Shown: positions 8,957 to 17,579, numbered from the stretch's first letter. The stretch is DNA of 64,000 nucleotides from an uncultured Lachnospiraceae bacterium (GCA_910586315.1 CAJUIP010000008.1:1-64000), one strand, 5' to 3'. Numbers and translations are program-made. Notes: generated from the sequence alone by a model not told the origin.

Positions 8957-10645
8957 ATGATTGTAGGAATTGATTTAGGAACCACCAATAGTCTGGTGGC
9001 ATATTTTACTGAGGACGGGCCGAAGATTATTCCCAACCGGCTCGGAAAGAACTTAACGCCGTCCGTAGTCAGTATTGACGAGGAGGAGCAGGTGTACGTG
9101 GGAGAGCTGGCCAGGGAACGGATGCTTTTGTATCCGGACAGCGCTGCCAGTGTCTTTAAGCGTGATATGGGAAGCAAGAAGCAGTTTAAGCTGCTACACA
9201 AGACCTTTCTGGCAGAGGAGCTTTCCGCGCTGGTTTTGCGGGCATTAAAAGAGGATGCGGAGGCTTTTCTTAAGGAAGAGGTGACAGAAGCAGTCATCAG
9301 CGTCCCGGCCTATTTTGACGATGCCAGAAGGCGGGCTACCAAGCGCGCCGGGGAGCTGGCCGGTCTTACGGTGGAGCGCATTATTAGCGAGCCCACGGCC
9401 GCTGCCATTGCTTATGGCTTGTATCAGAGTAAGGACAGGGCCAGGTTCCTGGTGTTTGACCTGGGAGGCGGCACCTTTGATGTGTCCATACTGGAGCTTT
9501 TCGATACGATTTTAGAAGTGCGGGCCGTGGCGGGAGATAATTTCCTTGGCGGAGAAGATTTCACGGCTGTGCTGGAAACCATGTTTTTTGATAAATTTAC
9601 GGAGCTGGACCGCCTGTCCATGGATGAGAAAACTCTGCGGCATATTCACAAGCAGGCCGATCTCTGCAAGCTGGGCTTTTCTGAAAACCGGGTATCGAAA
9701 ATGCGGTGCAAGGTTGGGGAGAAGCTTTACGAGATGGATGTGGAGCTTCCAAAATATGAGGAGGCCTGTGCGGAGCTTTTAGAGCGGATTCGAAAGCCTG
9801 TGAAGCGGAGCCTTTCCGATGCCCATATCCGCCTTTCCGACATTGACAAGGTGGTTTTGGTGGGAGGAGCCACAAAGAGCCCTGTGATCCGCCGTTTCGT
9901 CAGCAAGCTGTTCAAAATGCTTCCGGATATCAATATCAATCCGGATGAGGCCGTGGCCCTGGGGGCTGCCGTCCAGGGAGCCATGAAGGAGAGAAGGGAT
10001 GCTATAAAAGAGGTGATCTTAACGGATGTATGTCCTTTTACCCTCGGTACGGAAGTGGTGCGGGAATGGGATAACAACCGCTTTGAGGACGGTGTATTCT
10101 GCCCTATTATTGACAGGAATACGGTGATTCCGGCCAGCCGCACCGAGCGGCTTTACACCGTCAGGGATAACCAGAAAAAAATCCGCGTCAATGTGCTCCA
10201 GGGAGAGAGCCGTTTTGCGGCCAACAATTTGTCCCTGGGAGAACTTTTGATCGACGTTCCCCCCGCAAAAGCCGGGGAGGAGGCCGTGGACGTGACGTAT
10301 ACCTATGATATCAACTCGATCTTAGAGGTGGAAGTGAAAGTGATTTCTACCCAGAAGGTCATGAAAAAGGTCTTTCTGGGCCGGGATGTGGACATGACCC
10401 AGGAAGAGATCGAGGAGCGGTTAAAGACGCTGTCTTATTTGAAAATTCACCCCAGAGACAGAGAAGAAAATAAGTATCTGCTGCTCAGGGGGGAGCGGAT
10501 CTATGAGGAAAGCATTGGTGATGACCGGTTTTTCGCCGAAGCGGCCATCCGGAAATTTGAAAAGGCCTTAAATTCCTATGATAATGGTGAAATCGAGAGG
10601 GCCAAGGAGGAATTTAAAAAATTTTTAGAGAAGATGGAAGAGTAA
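8957..10645 (+). CDS. Hsp70-family chaperone (DnaK/HscC-like)
   Basis: This is a 562-aa Hsp70. The ATPase domain (about 1-370) has IVGIDLGTTNSLVAY (phosphate 1), LVFDLGGGTFDVSIL (phosphate 2) and VVLVGGATKSPVIR (adenosine). A beta-type substrate domain follows (NVLQGESRFAANN), with a short helical end. It is shorter than a typical DnaK of about 610 aa and lacks an evident full lid and disordered tail. It lies 2 bp after the J-TPR gene. The pairing recalls Escherichia coli hscC with djlB/djlC, where a specialised Hsp70 is encoded beside J-type partners. It is not the main dnaK, since grpE and dnaJ are not adjacent. Confidence 0.9.
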   Translation: MIVGIDLGTTNSLVAYFTEDGPKIIPNRLGKNLTPSVVSIDEEEQVYVGELARERMLLYPDSAASVFKRDMGSKKQFKLLHKTFLAEELSALVLRALKEDAEAFLKEEVTEAVISVPAYFDDARRRATKRAGELAGLTVERIISEPTAAAIAYGLYQSKDRARFLVFDLGGGTFDVSILELFDTILEVRAVAGDNFLGGEDFTAVLETMFFDKFTELDRLSMDEKTLRHIHKQADLCKLGFSENRVSKMRCKVGEKLYEMDVELPKYEEACAELLERIRKPVKRSLSDAHIRLSDIDKVVLVGGATKSPVIRRFVSKLFKMLPDININPDEAVALGAAVQGAMKERRDAIKEVILTDVCPFTLGTEVVREWDNNRFEDGVFCPIIDRNTVIPASRTERLYTVRDNQKKIRVNVLQGESRFAANNLSLGELLIDVPPAKAGEEAVDVTYTYDINSILEVEVKVISTQKVMKKVFLGRDVDMTQEEIEERLKTLSYLKIHPRDREENKYLLLRGERIYEESIGDDRFFAEAAIRKFEKALNSYDNGEIERAKEEFKKFLEKMEE

Positions 10646-10714
10646 GGTGACATATCGGTTCAGAAGGTATCTGAATGGATGCAGGCTAAGGATAAAGAAG
10701 GGAGAGGTTTTACG

Positions 10715-12694
10715 ATGAGACACATTGATATTGGGGACTTTATGAATTACCATTATCCGACCGGAATGGTGACATCGCCGGACGGAACCCATGGAGCTTT
10801 TGCCATGGTTCATGCCAACGGAACGGATAACAGTTACGATTCTTGTCTGTGGGTGATGGAGCTTCCATCCGGTCAGTGCAGAAAACTCACAAGCGGGAAA
10901 AAGGAGCGGGCTTTTCTCTGGCTGGACGATGAGACCATTCTGTTTTCCTCCAACAGGGACAAGGAATATACGGACCGCATAAAAAACGGGGAAGACTGGA
11001 CATGCTTTTACACCATTAACATCTATGGGGGCGAGGCGCAGTTTTCTTTTGCCGTCCCCTTTACGGTGACAAAGACAGTGGCGGCAGGACACAGACTGGT
11101 CATGAGTCTTAAATACGACTATTCCAAGCCGGATCTGGCAGGAATGGGAGAGGAGGCCAGGAGTAAGGCGCTGGAGGAATGGAAGGAAGAAAAGGATTAT
11201 GAGGTTTTCGACGAACTTCCGTTCTGGGCCAATGGCCAGGGTGTTGTGAACAAGAAAAGGAACCGCCTGGCTGTTTATGACAGAAACAACGGTGATTTTA
11301 AAATTATTACGACAGAATATGAAACCGTGGAAAATTTCTGGGTAGAGGACAGCCAGGTGCTTTTTACGGGAAACCGCTATACGGATATCATGAGCCGGAT
11401 GCCGGGGCTTTACCAGTACAGCCTTTTTGAAGAAAGCAGGAAAACCCTTCTGGAACAGGATACGATGCGGATTGATTATGCCTGTCTACTAAAAGGAAAG
11501 ATTATGGTTCTGGCTTCGGATATGAAGACGTATGGACTAAATGAGAATCCCGGCCTTTATGTCATGGAGGACGGAAGCATGAAAGAGGTTGCTAAGTATG
11601 ATGCAAGCGTCCATAATTCCATCTGCAGTGACTGCAAATTTGCGGATGGTCCGGGAATCGTCCACGATGAAAACAGGATTTACTTTATTTCCACTTTAAG
11701 AAAGCAGAGCGTCATCCGTTCCTTTGATGAAAGCGGAAACCTTGAGACTCTGGTGGATCGGCAGGGAAGCGTACATACTCTGGATATCAATCATGGAAAC
11801 CTTTACTACAGCGCCATACGGGACATGGGTTTAACGGAGCTCTACTGTTATGACGGGACGGAGGAAAGGAAGCTTACCGCTTTTAACGATGACCTTTTAA
11901 AGGAAAGAACCGTCTGCTCGGTGGAAGAGTTCACATTCACCCATAAGGGCGTGGAGCTGGACGGCTATGTGATGAAGCCGGCGGATTTTGACCCGGAAAA
12001 GAAATATCCGGGAATCCTGACGGTTCACGGCGGCCCGCGGGCCACGTTTGGCCCTGTCTTTTTCCACGAAAGCCAGGTGTTTGCCAACGCCGGATATTTT
12101 GTATTCTTTACGAATCCGGTGGGAAGCGACGGGCGGGGCAACGCCTTTGCGGATCTGTCCGGACGGTATGGCACGGTTGACTTTGAAAACTGCCTGGCCT
12201 TTACGGATGAAGTGCTGAAACGCTATCCGCAGGTGGATGAAAAACGCCTTGGAATCATGGGCGGAAGTTATGGCGGTTTCATGGCCAACTGGGCGGTGGG
12301 ACATACGGACCGCTTTGCGGCGGCCGTATCCCAGAGGAGCATCTCCAACTGGATTTCACTCAGCATGACGACGGATATCGGCTACTGCTTTGACTTACAG
12401 GAAACCGCCGGAGATCCCTGGACCAATCCGGAGCGGATGTGGGTATGCTCTCCGTTAAAGTATGCCAATAAAGCGAAAACTCCCACGCTTTTTATCCAGT
12501 CGGATGAGGATTACCGCTGTTACATGGGCGATGCCCTCCAGATGTTCTCTGCTCTTAAATATTTCGGCGTGGAGACCAGAATGTGCCTGTTCCACGGGGA
12601 AAATCATGAGCTGTCCCGCTCCGGAAAGCCCAGACACAGGGTAAAGAGGATGGAAGAGATGATGAACTGGTTTGAGAAATATCTGAAGGAATAG
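10715..12694 (+). CDS. S9-family serine peptidase (prolyl oligopeptidase/acylaminoacyl-peptidase type)
   Basis: This is a 659-aa protein. An N-terminal beta-propeller-like region (about 1-400) is followed by an alpha/beta hydrolase domain. The nucleophile is S518 in GGSYGGF. The acid is probably in SDEDYRC and the histidine in HGENHE near the C-terminus. It should cleave short peptides in the cytosol, since no signal peptide is seen. The ATG at 10715 has GGAGAGG at 10701-10707; an in-frame start at 10679 lacks a comparable site. It lies 69 bp after the Hsp70 gene in the same direction, so partial co-transcription and a role in removing chaperone products is possible but unproven. Confidence 0.9.
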   Translation: MRHIDIGDFMNYHYPTGMVTSPDGTHGAFAMVHANGTDNSYDSCLWVMELPSGQCRKLTSGKKERAFLWLDDETILFSSNRDKEYTDRIKNGEDWTCFYTINIYGGEAQFSFAVPFTVTKTVAAGHRLVMSLKYDYSKPDLAGMGEEARSKALEEWKEEKDYEVFDELPFWANGQGVVNKKRNRLAVYDRNNGDFKIITTEYETVENFWVEDSQVLFTGNRYTDIMSRMPGLYQYSLFEESRKTLLEQDTMRIDYACLLKGKIMVLASDMKTYGLNENPGLYVMEDGSMKEVAKYDASVHNSICSDCKFADGPGIVHDENRIYFISTLRKQSVIRSFDESGNLETLVDRQGSVHTLDINHGNLYYSAIRDMGLTELYCYDGTEERKLTAFNDDLLKERTVCSVEEFTFTHKGVELDGYVMKPADFDPEKKYPGILTVHGGPRATFGPVFFHESQVFANAGYFVFFTNPVGSDGRGNAFADLSGRYGTVDFENCLAFTDEVLKRYPQVDEKRLGIMGGSYGGFMANWAVGHTDRFAAAVSQRSISNWISLSMTTDIGYCFDLQETAGDPWTNPERMWVCSPLKYANKAKTPTLFIQSDEDYRCYMGDALQMFSALKYFGVETRMCLFHGENHELSRSGKPRHRVKRMEEMMNWFEKYLKE

Positions 12695-12709
12695 CAACTG
12701 AAAGTTGTA

Positions 12710-12738
12710 TTGACTCGGTTTCTGTCGAATGCTATATT
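12710..12738 (+). promoter_or_regulatory. Promoter of the coiled-coil protein gene
   Basis: TTGACT (12710-12715), 17 bp spacer, TATATT (12733-12738). The start codon at 12772 has GAGAGGAGG just upstream, giving a short leader. Confidence 0.6.
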
Positions 12739-12771
12739 ATAGTTACACAAAAAAGAGAGGAGGCTGGTTTT

Positions 12772-13353
12772 ATGGATAAGCTGGATCTGATCTTACAAAA
12801 GATAGAAAACGTCGACGGTAGGCTCGAGAAAATGGATAACCAGTTGAAAGTGATTGATGGAAGGCTGGACAGGCTTGAGGAGCGGATGGGCAGTCTGGAA
12901 AATCGGATGGACGGTCTGGAAAGTAGAATGGACGGTCTGGAAAGTAGAATGGACAGCCTGGAAAACCGGATGGACGGTCTGGAAAGTAGAATGGACAGCC
13001 TGGAAAACCGGATGGACGGTCTGGAAAGTAGAATGGACAGCCTGGAAAACCGGATGGATAGACTGGAAAGCCAGACAGGAAAGCTGGAGACCGAGCTTGC
13101 CAAGACAAACGAGGAACTCGCGAGTACAAGAGAAGAGCTTGGAAAAAAGATTGTCGGAATAGAGCTGAACCTGGAAAATCAGGTATGCCCGTCGATTCGG
13201 GTTGTTGCTGAGAACCATCTGGATCTTTACAAGAATCTGAAAGCAGTAATTGATTTTAAGCCGTCTCATGACCTGTTGGAAATCAGGGTATCATCGCTGG
13301 AGATTAGCATGAAACGGATAAAAGAAGTTCTGGAAAATCTAGAATCCGCTTAA
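12772..13353 (+). CDS. Heptad-repeat coiled-coil protein
   Basis: This 193-aa soluble protein is almost all coiled coil. Residues 35-104 are ten consecutive seven-residue units of the type LENRMDG or LESRMDS, a textbook heptad with Leu and Met at the core positions. Further helical sequence follows (LETELAKTNEELASTREELGKK) and then a less regular tail of about 60 residues ending in LENLESA. The heptads are encoded by a 21-bp satellite, so array length can change without breaking the frame. I do not recognise a function. Similar short proteins are often seen as lone genes, and the tail may be the conserved part. Confidence 0.82.
   Translation: MDKLDLILQKIENVDGRLEKMDNQLKVIDGRLDRLEERMGSLENRMDGLESRMDGLESRMDSLENRMDGLESRMDSLENRMDGLESRMDSLENRMDRLESQTGKLETELAKTNEELASTREELGKKIVGIELNLENQVCPSIRVVAENHLDLYKNLKAVIDFKPSHDLLEIRVSSLEISMKRIKEVLENLESA
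12874..13083 (+). repeat. 21-bp coding minisatellite (10 units), with 42-bp higher-order unit
   Basis: Units begin at 12874, 12895, 12916 and so on every 21 bp up to 13063. From 12937 a pair of units (the CTGGAAAGTAGAATGGACAGC type, then the CTGGAAAACCGGATGG type) recurs three times, the last second member varying at its 3' end. This indicates recent unequal crossing-over or slippage. Each unit encodes one heptad. Confidence 0.92.
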
Positions 13354-13465
13354 AAAGTCCCCACGCTTTCTGTTTTTGAAATGGAAGGCGTGGGGCTGGT
13401 TGCTTTATACTTATAGTATGATTGGCATAAAATATAGACAAGTTAAAAATTTACGGAGTAGCTTT

Positions 13466-13936
13466 ATGGAAAATAATACAGCGGACAAGAAGATGCAAGG
13501 CCGAATTGCTACTATAGATGAGCTATTGGAAAAGGATTGCTATATTATTGATTTCCTTCCGGAAACGGTTTCTAAGGATTCAAACGGGCAATTTTTTGAT
13601 GTGGAAGATTACTGGCTGAACAGTCAAAAATATCATATGATAAAAGACAAATTTGTCTGTGTTATTTTAAAGCTGATGTGCTACTATCATATTTTGGCTT
13701 TCTGGAATGGGTGGGTCGATAAACCTAAACCAGAATGGATAGAAAACGCGGTTGCAGAAATTATGGTAAATCATTCGGGTACACTGTATTGTGCATTTCC
13801 TGAGGAAAATATGCTTTTGATATTTGACCGGGACTGCTTAAATTTATCGGTGTATCATCCGCCAGAAAAAGCACAGCGTTTACTTGAACAGATAGCATTT
13901 TCAGAGGGCTTGTTCTGGAGGAAGGCTGAAACATAA
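13466..13936 (+). CDS. Hypothetical protein (156 aa)
   Basis: I do not recognise this family. The ATG at 13466 has ACGGAG 7 nt upstream; the frame is open further 5', but those codons overlap a hairpin (CCCCACGC/GCGTGGGG, about 13358-13396). The protein is soluble, rich in aromatic residues and has no signal peptide. Segments that look conserved are IDELLEKDCYIIDFLPETV, FDVEDYWL and LLIFDRDCLNLSVYHP. It is more AT-rich than the genes to its left. Confidence 0.6.
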   Translation: MENNTADKKMQGRIATIDELLEKDCYIIDFLPETVSKDSNGQFFDVEDYWLNSQKYHMIKDKFVCVILKLMCYYHILAFWNGWVDKPKPEWIENAVAEIMVNHSGTLYCAFPEENMLLIFDRDCLNLSVYHPPEKAQRLLEQIAFSEGLFWRKAET

Positions 13937-14005
13937 TATGGCGGTACTTTGGAATATTGTATAGGTCAGTGAATGAAGCGGATGGTTTTCGGGGGAGGGA
14001 ATAAA

Positions 14006-14401
14006 GTGCCAGAGAAATGGAAACAAATACTCAATATTGCAATGGGAAGTTCCATAGGTGTATTTATTGGATATAGCATATATGAATACCTGCATTTAAA
14101 AAAATACCCGCAATTATATGCGATGCAGTCGGCTCCCTGGTATACTGGCATTTTCGTATATGGCTTATTTACAGCTGCAGTATTAACGGTTTGTACTATA
14201 ATTAAAGTTCTTTTTATGGAGAAGGTCAGGCCGATAAAGAAGCTTGCATTGATTTCGGGGATCATTTTTTTATTTTTAACATTTGCCGGCGGCAGTTACG
14301 TTTTTATAAACCATGGACAGAGAAGTGCAGGATACGCTGTCATCCCTGCGCTTTGGGCGGTGATATGTTTCCGGTATTATCGGGATGGAAAACACGGATA
14401 A
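14006..14401 (+). CDS. Small integral membrane protein (GTG start)
   Basis: This is a 131-aa protein with about four hydrophobic segments: near ILNIAMGSSIGVFIGYSI, TGIFVYGLFTAAVLTVCTI, ALISGIIFLFLTFAGGSYVF and YAVIPALWAVICF. The GTG at 14006 is preferred over an in-frame ATG at 13973 because GGGGGAGGG (13991-13998) sits 7 nt before it. The function is unknown. It is followed by two flavodoxin-like genes in the same direction. Confidence 0.6.
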   Translation: MPEKWKQILNIAMGSSIGVFIGYSIYEYLHLKKYPQLYAMQSAPWYTGIFVYGLFTAAVLTVCTIIKVLFMEKVRPIKKLALISGIIFLFLTFAGGSYVFINHGQRSAGYAVIPALWAVICFRYYRDGKHG

Positions 14402-14457
14402 ACGGCTATTATTAAGAAATAAGGAACAATAACTTTCCGCGGGAGGAGAGATATATA

Positions 14458-14970
14458 ATGGTTTTGATGATTGATACAACTGGAGAGCATATAGGAACGC
14501 AATTTGCAGAAGAATTGCTTCACAGCGGAAAAAATCCAGCCGAATTTGAACTGCTTGATATCACCGGGATGCACATTTCTCCCTGCGTCGGCTGTAATTA
14601 TTGCTGGCTGAAAACGCCGGGAAGGTGTGCCATTAAGGACGATTATGAGCCGGTTCTTAAAAAAATGAGTAAAGCCGGTCAGGTATGGCTGATTTCGGAT
14701 ACGCGTTTTGGATTTGTCTCCTATCAGACGAAAAACATCGTAGACAGGGTGATGCCTCTTGTCACGATGTATCTGAAAATCAAGGACGGGCAAATGCGTC
14801 ATGTGATGCGCTATGACCATCAGCCGGATTTTGGGATTATTTATACCGGAGATGGCGACCAGGCTTATCTGGAACGGTGGTGCGGGCGCATGGCGCTTAA
14901 TTTTGGAAGCAGTTCTCTGGGAGTTTTTCCTGTCGAAAACAGAAAGGAGGCAGTTTCATGCATGTTGTAA
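14458..14970 (+). CDS. Flavodoxin-like NAD(P)H-dependent oxidoreductase
   Basis: This is a 170-aa protein of the FMN-binding flavodoxin-like fold (NADPH-dependent FMN reductase superfamily). After an N-terminal strand, the motif ISPCVGCNYCWLKTPGRCAIKDD is the CxxCxxC-type region found in iron-sulfur flavoprotein-like members, followed by VWLISDTRFGFVSYQTKNIVDR. The usual N-terminal GSPR loop is missing, replaced by MIDTTGEHIGT, so the FMN site may be altered. A GGGAGGAGAG site precedes the start. It overlaps the next gene by 13 bp, so the pair is an operon. Confidence 0.72.
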   Translation: MVLMIDTTGEHIGTQFAEELLHSGKNPAEFELLDITGMHISPCVGCNYCWLKTPGRCAIKDDYEPVLKKMSKAGQVWLISDTRFGFVSYQTKNIVDRVMPLVTMYLKIKDGQMRHVMRYDHQPDFGIIYTGDGDQAYLERWCGRMALNFGSSSLGVFPVENRKEAVSCML

Positions 14971-15605
14971 TCATCAATGGAAGTCCGCGGGTTCAAAAAT
15001 ACAGCAACACGGAGAAAATCATTGCGTCCTTTGCAAAGGGCTTGTCAGAAAAAGGGGCTTCCTTCGAAATATACGCTGTTTCCAATCGTAAATCATGGGA
15101 TGTCATCCGGGACGCTTACATAAAGAACGAGGAAATACTGATTGCGCTTCCATTGTATGTGGAATGTATCCCCGGACTTCTTTTGGAATTTCTGGAAACT
15201 CTGCCGAAAAAGAATGATCATACAAGAATTTCGTTCCTTCTGCAGAGTGGTTTTGCGGAGGGATGTCAGCTTCGATGTGGTGAAGAATTTCTGAAGAAAC
15301 TGCCGGGATATCTGGGTGTTCGCTATGGCGGCTGTCTGGTGAAAGGAGATAATTTCGGAATCCGTTTATTAGATGAAAAGAAGCAGGAACAGGCCACAAA
15401 ACCTTACCAGGCGATGGGAGAACTGTTTGCGGAGGGAGACGGATTCTTCCGTGAAGAAGCAAGGAAATTTACCGGCCCGGAATATTTACCGCTGCCTATG
15501 CGTTTCATTATGCAGTTCGTATTCAGAACTTTTGCGAAAAAGATGTTTCAGAAAGCGGCGGCATCGTGGGGATGCTGTACGCCGCTTGATGAAAAAGTCT
15601 GGTAG
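14958..15605 (+). CDS. Flavodoxin-family NAD(P)H oxidoreductase
   Basis: This is a 215-aa flavodoxin-like protein. The N-terminus HVVIINGSPRVQKYSNTEKI is a typical FMN phosphate-binding loop, and LIALPLYVECIPGLLLEFLE is the second conserved region of NADPH-dependent FMN reductases. It is translationally coupled to the preceding gene, with AAAGGAGG just before the ATG. The upstream partner has the Cys-rich segment and this one the FMN loop, so they may work as a pair. Substrate unknown. Confidence 0.78.
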   Translation: MHVVIINGSPRVQKYSNTEKIIASFAKGLSEKGASFEIYAVSNRKSWDVIRDAYIKNEEILIALPLYVECIPGLLLEFLETLPKKNDHTRISFLLQSGFAEGCQLRCGEEFLKKLPGYLGVRYGGCLVKGDNFGIRLLDEKKQEQATKPYQAMGELFAEGDGFFREEARKFTGPEYLPLPMRFIMQFVFRTFAKKMFQKAAASWGCCTPLDEKVW

Positions 15606-15619
15606 CGTTTTAATGGTAT

Positions 15620-16234
15620 TTAATCACCACTTATATCCGACATCCTGTAAACATCGTAGCCTTCGTAATAGTAACTGGCATCCACGCCCTTCCTATAAAC
15701 CTCCCGATCATGGATCCGGTCGGTCAGGGCCGCTTTCAAAAGTGTCTTGAGCTCCAAATCCCGAACAGGACTGCGCTCCATCGCCAGCAGATAATCTTCT
15801 TTGTCTACCTGGCTCCAGTCGATAACCTGACGGAGTTCCCTTTTCAGAATAGCGTCCAGCCAAAGCCGGGTGCTTCTGCCGTTGCCCTCCCGGAACGGAT
15901 ACGCCACATTCATTTCTACGTACTTCTCAATGATTTCGTCAAAAGTGGATTGCGGCATCTGCCCAATATGCTCCAATGCCGCTTGCAGATAAAGGACAGG
16001 GGCAAAACGAAAGTTCCCCTTTGCGATATTCACGGTGCGGATTTGCCCCGCAAAATCGTATATCTCGCAAAACAGATACTTGTGGATTTGTGCAAGTCCC
16101 TGAAATGTCCCGACTTCAAAGGTATCCAGCCGCCTCTTCTCAAACAGTTCCAGTGCCCTTGCCTTACTGAGCAGTTCTTCCTCTCTGGCAAGTTTTGCGG
16201 AGTCGGTGATACCTAACTTATTTTCTAACGCCAT
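15620..16234 (-). CDS. Class III Fic protein with His-to-Tyr change in the catalytic motif
   Basis: This is a 204-aa Fic-domain protein. Fic enzymes usually transfer AMP to a target hydroxyl using the motif HPFxEGNGR. Here the motif is YPFREGNGR, with Y112 (TAT codon) replacing the catalytic His. The anion-binding part, FREGNGRSTR, is intact. The C-terminus carries S187-xxx-E191-G192, matching the autoinhibitory motif of class III Fic proteins such as Neisseria Fic. The ATG at 16234 has GGAGGAG upstream on the minus strand. No partner antitoxin gene is adjacent, which fits built-in inhibition. It may be inactive, or use a different chemistry. Confidence 0.88.
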   Translation of the reverse strand: MALENKLGITDSAKLAREEELLSKARALELFEKRRLDTFEVGTFQGLAQIHKYLFCEIYDFAGQIRTVNIAKGNFRFAPVLYLQAALEHIGQMPQSTFDEIIEKYVEMNVAYPFREGNGRSTRLWLDAILKRELRQVIDWSQVDKEDYLLAMERSPVRDLELKTLLKAALTDRIHDREVYRKGVDASYYYEGYDVYRMSDISGD

Positions 16235-16265
16235 GCCGTATGCTCCTCCTGCGTGTGTTTCCTGT

Positions 16266-16303
16266 TGCTGGTATGATATCGAAATATATAACCAATACCA
16301 GCA
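16266..16303. promoter_or_regulatory. Inverted repeat upstream of the fic gene
   Basis: TGCTGGTAT (16266-16274) and ATACCAGCA (16295-16303) are perfect 9-bp arms, and CTGTT/AACAG extends them outward. It lies 30-70 bp upstream of the fic start. It could be an operator or a 5' UTR hairpin. No T run follows on either strand. Confidence 0.4.
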
Positions 16304-16326
16304 GCGTAACAGTTTAGTTAATATTT

Positions 16327-17265
16327 TTACAAATTATAATCGTAGACTCTGTAAGAATCCTCTGCATCCTTGTCCCAGGGAACATACAGGGCAATCGTCA
16401 CAGTTATGACGTCTTTTTCTTTTAAATAGTTTACAAACCTGTCTTTTTTGGCGACTAATTGATATAATTCATCGCTCCGGATATCCAGTTCTTTTTTAAA
16501 ACTTTCTTCGTCCATGTCAAAGGGGGCCGAATAGATAGGAATCTCCATATATAGTCGTTGCGATTCTTTCTCAATACCAAAACGCTTCAGTGTTACATTA
16601 GAGCCGCCATACCGGGCATCCTCAAATACTTCACGATTAAATTCCTGCAGGTACTCATATACCTGTGTCTGCATTTCAGATTCTTCTTCATCGAGCGTCG
16701 GCTGAAATTTGAAACCGGAAACTGCATAGGAGGCAGTTCTGAAATCGGTTAAATCATGGATTCCGGAATAGTTTCCGTGACAGAAAACCGTTAAGGTATT
16801 CATTGTGAACCTTACATACGGAGTTTTGTTTAAGGCGTCCTGCACCTGATAAAAAAGTCCGTCCATCTCATCGCCCATTAAAAGCTCTTCCTCTTTTTCC
16901 AGATAAATGTTCACCTCTACGAAAAAATTATTGTACAGCCGTTTGCCACTCTGCTCATCCATTAACAGCGCATCCCGGGAGAAAGAAATGTCAGTTTGGT
17001 CAATTTTTAGCTCCTCCTGCGCTGTTACCCATTTGTTTAAGCTTTCCTCATAGATTCCACAAACTTCCCCGTAGGCCGTGGCATCTATTATATTTTTAAT
17101 TCTGAGCAGCTCCTCCTCATACTCCTGTTTGGAATGGGAATTCGAAAACGCAGCAAGTTCTTCCATGTCAGGGACCCGGTCCGTCTGATTTTTTGGGGGA
17201 TTCGCCGTACAGCCGATGAGAAACAGGAAAGAAAACATAAAAATAATATTCTTTTTCATGTTCAT
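16327..17265 (-). CDS. Predicted lipoprotein, unknown function
   Basis: This is a 312-aa protein with a lipoprotein signal peptide: MKKN, hydrophobic IIFMFSFLFLIG, then C in the lipobox LIGC. It should be lipid-anchored on the outer face of the membrane. The ATG at 17265 has AAGGAGGAG 7-8 nt upstream; a longer frame to 17298 has none. The mature part has two similar-sounding halves (VEVNIYLEKEEELL and MEIPIYSAPFDMDEE), suggesting a duplicated domain, but I do not recognise the family. Confidence 0.75.
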   Translation of the reverse strand: MNMKKNIIFMFSFLFLIGCTANPPKNQTDRVPDMEELAAFSNSHSKQEYEEELLRIKNIIDATAYGEVCGIYEESLNKWVTAQEELKIDQTDISFSRDALLMDEQSGKRLYNNFFVEVNIYLEKEEELLMGDEMDGLFYQVQDALNKTPYVRFTMNTLTVFCHGNYSGIHDLTDFRTASYAVSGFKFQPTLDEEESEMQTQVYEYLQEFNREVFEDARYGGSNVTLKRFGIEKESQRLYMEIPIYSAPFDMDEESFKKELDIRSDELYQLVAKKDRFVNYLKEKDVITVTIALYVPWDKDAEDSYRVYDYNL

Positions 17266-17417
17266 TTTTTCTCCTCCTTTAGAAAATTGTAGTAACATTG
17301 CATAAATGACATGATACCAGGCTCAAAAGACCTTTTGACCCCAGCATCATGACGTTCTCGCACATCCTATCGTGTTCCACATATGGCAGTTTTTGTTACT
17401 GATACAAATACAAATTT

Positions 17418-17454
17418 GCCCGCACTACCCCCCAATATCTGGTTTCGTGCGGGC
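17418..17454 (-). terminator. Probable terminator of the PRPP synthetase gene
   Basis: Perfect 8-bp stem GCCCGCAC (17418-17425)/GTGCGGGC (17447-17454). On the minus strand it is followed by AAATTTGTATTT, a weak T-rich tail. It lies between prs and the lipoprotein gene. The rest of 17266-17579 shows nothing I can name. Confidence 0.5.
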
Positions 17455-17579
17455 TTTATGTTTTATAAACCGGACAGACCCGGCTGCGTACGCGAAGTGA
17501 AAAATAAAAATCATCTGCCGCTGACAGGAAAATAGCTTAAGGAAAGGGAATTTCCCGAAACATTTTTTTCTCTGTCAAA

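Noticed and set aside
12854..13162. Open frame rich in Trp (WTVWKVEW repeats) over the 21-bp array
   Set aside because: It is an alternative frame of the satellite; the heptad frame has the promoter, ribosome binding site and sensible composition.
15620..17265. Fic and the adjacent lipoprotein as a toxin-antitoxin pair
   Set aside because: The lipoprotein has a signal peptide and is not Fic-antitoxin-like; the Fic carries its own inhibitory helix.
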